Origin: Cymbomonas tetramitiformis | Lineage: Eukaryota > Chlorophyta > Pyramimonadophyceae > Pyramimonadales > Pyramimonadaceae | NCBI GenBank assembly: GCA_001247695.2 | Contig: LGRX02033410.1 | Coordinates: 1-64,000, forward strand | Reading direction: 5' to 3' | DNA length: 64,000 nt | In this document: piece by piece, positions 59,302 through 64,000 of the stretch | How positions within the stretch are numbered: the stretch's first letter is position 1 | Layout of the letters: every line of letters starts with the position of its first letter | The notes under the pieces: model-generated | What the model was told of the DNA's origin: nothing | Databases searched by the model: none | What the model saw: only the letters and a program-made list of their open reading frames with translations | Made by a program: the position numbers and the translations under genes

Positions 59302-60576
59302 TTGGTCGATTGTGCCGGGCCGAAAATCGTAATTGCTCGATTCCACAGTGAAATTCGGCTGTATCGATTAATCAAGGGTATCGATAATCGGCATTGGCGA
59401 AATCTCACCATCCCGCCCTGGGCCCACGATAATCCGCCATCCGCCATCCACCATCCACCATCCGCCATCCGCCATCCGCCATCCACGATAATCCGCCATA
59501 ATCCGGTTGCTGACCCATGGGTATCGGGTGTTGGGTGTGTGCCATCACAGCCCGCTGTTCAGATGTACGACGTCGAGATCCCGCGGAAGGCGTCCACTGC
59601 GGTTGCGAATCCCGATGGTAGTGTGTATGGCGACCATAAGCTGATTGACCCGGAGTGGGACATCGTTCGCGATTCTTCCTTTGTGTTATATTTTCCTTAT
59701 GTTGTCGTTCAGCGGCTTCAAGCGACCCCCACCCCCACCAGCAACCTCGTGATGCCCTTTGTTTCGTTTCTGGCGTATAAGCTGCACGACGACACCCCTC
59801 TAATGATCTCTGGTGTCAGACGAGAGCACATCGACCAGCATGTGGCTGCAGCCCGCCGGAACTTGTACAGAGACGTTTCCAAGAGGTATTTCAACGACTT
59901 GATGGAGTGCAAGCTGGAGGATCTTGCTGTGGCCACTGGATTAGATCCTCGATACAAAAACTTCAAATTTAAGTTCGTGGAGAAGTGGAATAGAGGTGCG
60001 CTGTTCAACACATACAGATTGTATCTCGACATTCTATGTCCCTGCTTGGGAGATGATGACACACTCTGCGTGCCCTGATGAGAATAACTTATGTATCTTT
60101 GCCTGAAAAGCTTATGGTTGCTCGCAGGCAATTTCACTCCTAGTGTTGGACAGAAGTGGCTGCGGGATGCCTTCTATTCTGACTGGAGCGGTGATAAAAC
60201 GAATGCCGCTGAGCAGCGATCGGCACCAACGGTGCACACATCTGAGGTTGTTGAGTTGGAGATCTTCCTTGATTGCTGCGGCAACACAGGTGTGGAAACT
60301 ATTGCTGCGGACGATTTAAGTCAGGACGAGATTACAAAGTACTTGGCCCTGCCGGATGTTGCTCCGTCCGTTGACCCCATTGAGTGGTGGCAAAAACACA
60401 AATCAGCCTTTCCCAAGCTGTGGCTCATGACCCGTCAGTTCTGGGGACATCCTGCAACCACGGGTGGGGTTGAGCGTATTTTCAGTGGGTGTGGTATCCT
60501 GCATGGTGATCTGCGCAAGGCTGTCACCGAGGGCACTTTGGAGCACTTCATGATGGCAGCTATCAACACTGTGTAG
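59302..60576 (+). pseudogene. hAT-family transposase, C-terminal part
   Basis: Two + frames (59302-60078 and 60091-60576) form the C-terminal half of a hAT transposase. The first has LATGLDPRYKNFKF-like sequence typical of the region before the dimerisation domain. The second has DPIEWWQKHKSAFPKLWLM and ATTGGVERIFSGCG, the hAT C-terminal dimerisation motif. They are separated by a stop near 60078, so there is an intron or frameshift. The N-terminal zinc finger and first catalytic Asp are not seen. Flanks at 59150-59400 and 60715-60960 share TATCGAT-rich words in both orientations and may contain the element's ends. Confidence 0.75.
59430..59505. repeat. CCATCCGCCATC microsatellite
   Basis: Repeats of ATCCGCC/ATCCACC, about ten units, near the start of the hAT reading frame. 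The His/Pro/Ser-rich start of that frame is therefore repeat-encoded, and the true start is unknown. Confidence 0.8.
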
Positions 60577-61019
60577 AACGTTTGTGTAGCCTTGCCCGTG
60601 ACCTCCTCCTCCTAGCTGTGAGTAGAGTAGAATATCATAAGTAACCTGGACACCTCCTCAAAAATACACAATAACCTGTCTGTGAAGGGGAGAAATCACC
60701 CTGTTTTGCTTGAAGTATCGGCAGTATCGATGGTATCGATATTCACAAGTTCTAGTGTGTCATAATCAGCCTATTATCGAATATTGAGCGTCTACTAAAA
60801 GTATCGTTATTGCTCGATTTAGGATATGGGGAAAAATGCACAATTTGTATTGATCGACGATGGGTCAGTGAATATCAGTATCAATCAATCTCGGTTGTCG
60901 TAATATTGCTACCAATCGATACTGAAATTACTAATATCGTGCACTCTCGATACCGAAAAATGCATCCGATGTTGAGCCTTGGTGCAGAGCCTCCCAACTA
61001 CCCTACGTTTCTAGACGCG

Positions 61020-61955
61020 TGCAATACATCGTATTGAACACATATTGCAGGCATATTGCACGCGTATTGACAATACATGTTCAATAGAATACAACATTTG
61101 CCATAGCCACACATTTTTCCTAGAAGGCACCCAAAAAAATTTGGTCAATTTTTCGATGAAGCACCCAAATGTTTTTGACAATTTTGAGAAGGCACCCAAA
61201 TTTTGATAAATTTTTTCCTGTCCATATTTAGCTATAAGCATGCGGGCTTGCGGGGAAGGCTCTGCGCGGAGGGTTTGAGGCTTGGAGGCGCCCAAGGCGG
61301 TGGGGCGGTGGCTAGGAGGGGCGGAGGCGCAGACGGGCGGAGGCGCGGAGTGATAGTTATGTGAAGATAACTAGAGGATGGATGACGAGTTAATCCCCGA
61401 GTGTGGAGGGTGTGTGACGCGGTAAGATGAAATAACGCGGTGAGATGAAATAATGCGGTGAGATGAAATAACGCGGTGAGATGAAATAATGCGGTGAGAT
61501 AGCATAATAAGGTATTTAGATAGCAATTTGTACCTCACTTGCTGATTGCATATTACGGTAATAATATTCCTGATTTTAGCCTTAACGTTAAGACATTCAA
61601 GACAGTAGACACCGAAAGCCACGCAAACGCAACCGTGGCATCGACCAGCCGACCACGCGATCGACGCGAGCTCTCCATGATATCGTCACGTCGATCGATG
61701 TGGCCACGCATGTCACCCAAATTTTCCCAGAGCCCCCCATATTTCCCAGAGACCACCAGATTTTTCCGGACGCCCCAGATTTTTCCTAAAATGCACCCAA
61801 ATTTTTCAAAATTTTGAAATTTTTTTAAGCCAAAATAAGCACCCAAATTTTGAATAAATTTTTCAAAATGTGTGGCTGCCCCAATACAACATGTTACAAT
61901 ATGTGTGCAATATGCCCGCAAGCGCTCCAACATATGTTCAACATAGTATTGCAGT
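61020..61955. mobile_element. TIR element with ~90-bp imperfect ends
   Basis: Left end 61020-61110 (CATATTGCACGCGTATTG, CAATAGAATACAACATTTGC, CCACACATTTTT) matches the reverse complement of the right end at about 61860-61955. CACCCAAATTTTT words fill both subterminal regions. Between them lie 19-bp tandem repeats (61418-61505). No transposase is encoded, so it is MITE- or fold-back-like. Confidence 0.6.
61418..61505. repeat. 19-bp tandem repeat GCGGTGAGATGAAATAAC
   Basis: About four and a half near-identical units inside the 61.0-61.95 kb TIR element. Confidence 0.85.
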
Positions 61956-62059
61956 GAGCCCTCATGTATTGGAGACATATTGAAGTTCTGATGCAGAGAG
62001 TTATTTCAATATGCCTTCAACATATGTGTAGTATAGGGTTGGAGACATGCACCATGCAT

Positions 62060-62640
62060 GTCGCAAACACTATGAATGTCAGGGATATGACCGATGACAT
62101 ATGTGTCATACATGTCATACATGTCATACCATGTCATGTCATGTCATGTCATGTCATGTCATGTCATGTCATGTCATGTCATGTCATGTCATGTCATGTC
62201 ATGCCATGCCATGCCATGCCATGTCATGTCATATGTTATAATGACATACAGTCGTCGAGTATCGTCAGTACGGTCGACTATGACATGTACAGTCATACTA
62301 TCTGTCATCCACTCACCATGAGTGACATCTGTCATCGAGAGGCTGATTTCAGCATCTCGATGATGAAGCAGGACAGTTCTTGAAGAACAAACTGTTCTGA
62401 AAGGACGCGTCTTCGCTTCAAGCATGAATTGAACACCATGCGGGTATCATATGGCTAATTCGATCAGCCGATACTGTTGTTCACCCAATGCCCTCGGGTT
62501 CACAACCCGATAGTGGTAACGCTTGAGAAGCGTGGGGGCATTGGCGTATATGAGAGAGCATTGAGCTCAAGCAGTAGATTCTAGATATCAGACTGCACTC
62601 ATACCACCAAACTCTTGCGCGTGCTATTGTCGTTCAATAA
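62060..62640 (-). repeat. Right flanking repeat arm, inverted copy of 11838-12350
   Basis: The reverse complement matches the left arm through the pentanucleotide repeat (ATGTC, about 25 units at 62094-62232), the GTCGACCGTACTGACGAT block, and two hairpins at 62494-62510 (TCGGG/CCCGA, loop TTCACAA on the + strand) and 62519-62533 (ACGCTT/AAGCGT, loop GAG). By eye the identity is moderate (roughly three-quarters), so the copies are old. Confidence 0.75.
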
Positions 62641-64000
62641 TAGCCGTGCCATACATATCGCTCGCATAGCGAGCCCTGACAGTGGTACTCTCCGTCCACG
62701 CGACGAACGAGGACAACATAAGTGTGTGCAGTGCAGCAATAGATATATTGTGTATTGTGTATTGTGTATGTAACAGGTTCGCGCATACATATAGGCGACA
62801 GCGATCGCACATATACGACCATATATCGAATAATAATATCCGCTGCAGAATCAACAGCGAACGGAGTGCGCGAGGAATTACCGTCGCGAACGCATTCGCA
62901 ACAGATATCGCTTGCATAAATATCGTCAGAAAATAACAGCGACAAGGTGTGTTCACTGTATACAGGTCGCACAGACATGTTGTTATCATTCGCAGGGTTG
63001 GTACGATATGCGACATACGGACGCGCGAATGATTAAATCGTCATCAGTATGTATGATCCGTACGCGCGATGGCATTCGTACCATGCGATACATACCGGCG
63101 ACATAAATGTTCACCACCGCAGCGACATACATCAGCGACAGTGATGATTCGCTATTCGCACTAATTGTTCAGTGCAGCGCACATACATAATTCGTTATTG
63201 CAAATGTTTGCAAAAATCGCTCGTCGACGCGCATACGATGATTTAGCTTGTCAGGATATGCGCACACCTGCAATGATTTCATCATGCTCAGAGGACGCGC
63301 GATGAGGGCGCATAATTCATACATGCAGCACGCTATTCAATATCTGTGTCGCGCGCACATAGCATACAGAGATGATGTTTGTTCAATTACTGGCAAATGT
63401 ACATACAAAGTTTGCAGTCGGACACATAATATAACATCAGATGAATATTGATGTTGTGCAGTCATATGTGTGTGTACCATGCAGCATACACCACATGTGC
63501 AGCATACACCATACATACAGTATATACCAAGTGTATGCAACAATACTATGCAGCACAATACCATGCAGCAATACCATGCAGCATAATACCACCATATTAT
63601 ACTGTGATATATATGTACACATGTATACATCCAACTTGATCACGATAACAGTTGGCATACATAGGCATATATAACAGTGCATCATGGAAGTATTGCAAAT
63701 TTAAAAAGTAAGGGCTTACTTTAAATCACCATATAGTTCTGTCGATCGACTTGGTGACTGTTTGTCCGCGCCTAACCGACCACAGGCTTGTACCCTGTGG
63801 AACCGGGGGTTGAATAAGCAATGCAACCATGTTACACTGTAGAGATGCGCATCTCATATACATACCAGATGCTGCATTAATATATCACATAGCATACCTG
63901 CTGTGCAAGTTTAAACTATAAACGAACCCACTTGGTATAAGGTGCCGATCATGATCATAAGACAGTAATTAGCTCAGTATTTCCTGGCGCAGGATTTGGG
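62641..64000. other. Repeat-rich edge without recognisable genes
   Basis: Contains CATACG/CGCGCATA-rich sequence resembling 10.9-11.8 kb and CATGCAGCATACCAC-type repeats at 63470-63600. No frame encodes a known protein. Confidence 0.4.

Noticed and set aside
12100..62300. The whole 50-kb segment as one giant transposon
   Set aside because: The inverted arms are old and not precise ends, no transposase, integrase or target duplication is tied to them, and the interior holds ordinary host genes.

Overview
This is a nuclear eukaryotic window. It holds three intron-rich host genes set in and between repeats and transposable elements. The proteins I can trace across introns are an unconventional myosin (+, about 23.8-38.2 kb), a Trabid/ZRANB1-like OTU deubiquitinase (-, 44.3-39.8 kb) and the Golgi tethering subunit COG1 (-, 56.4-49.1 kb). 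Small exons, GT-AG introns plus a few apparent GC-AG introns, GC-rich intronic minisatellites and a proline-rich reading frame near the left edge suggest a microbial eukaryote, perhaps an alga. I cannot fix the lineage from sequence alone; a prasinophyte-type green alga is only a guess.

Layout. 0-2 kb: a small TIR element, a (GGTGGAGGT)n tract and a broken minus-strand reading frame. 2.0-3.7 kb: a short LTR element with a half-tRNA-type primer site. 3.7-11.8 kb: AT-rich, gene-poor relic DNA. 11.8-12.35 kb: a repeat arm that recurs inverted at 62.1-62.65 kb, so the gene island is bracketed by it. 12.4-14.8 kb: two tandem-repeat arrays. 15.0-22.5 kb: a 5'-truncated non-LTR retrotransposon (RT, RNase H, CCHC finger) whose reading frame continues into an NPPF-type DNA adenine methyltransferase-like domain. 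It is split at 18908-21943 by a complete LTR element with a perfect 5-bp target duplication. 23.8-38.2 kb: myosin. 39.8-44.3 kb: the deubiquitinase, convergent with myosin. 45.0-46.8 kb: nested TIR/fold-back elements. 49.1-56.4 kb: COG1. 57.3-60.6 kb: a degenerate CARF/MULE-associated-like frame and a hAT transposase. 61.0-62.0 kb: a TIR element. 62.0-64.0 kb: the right repeat arm and simple-repeat DNA.

The host genes act in separate cell functions (actin motor, ubiquitin editing, intra-Golgi transport) and show no operon-like link. The most unusual features are the retroelement-methyltransferase fusion, the covarying hairpins in the flanking repeat arms, and intronic minisatellites that begin at the splice donor.
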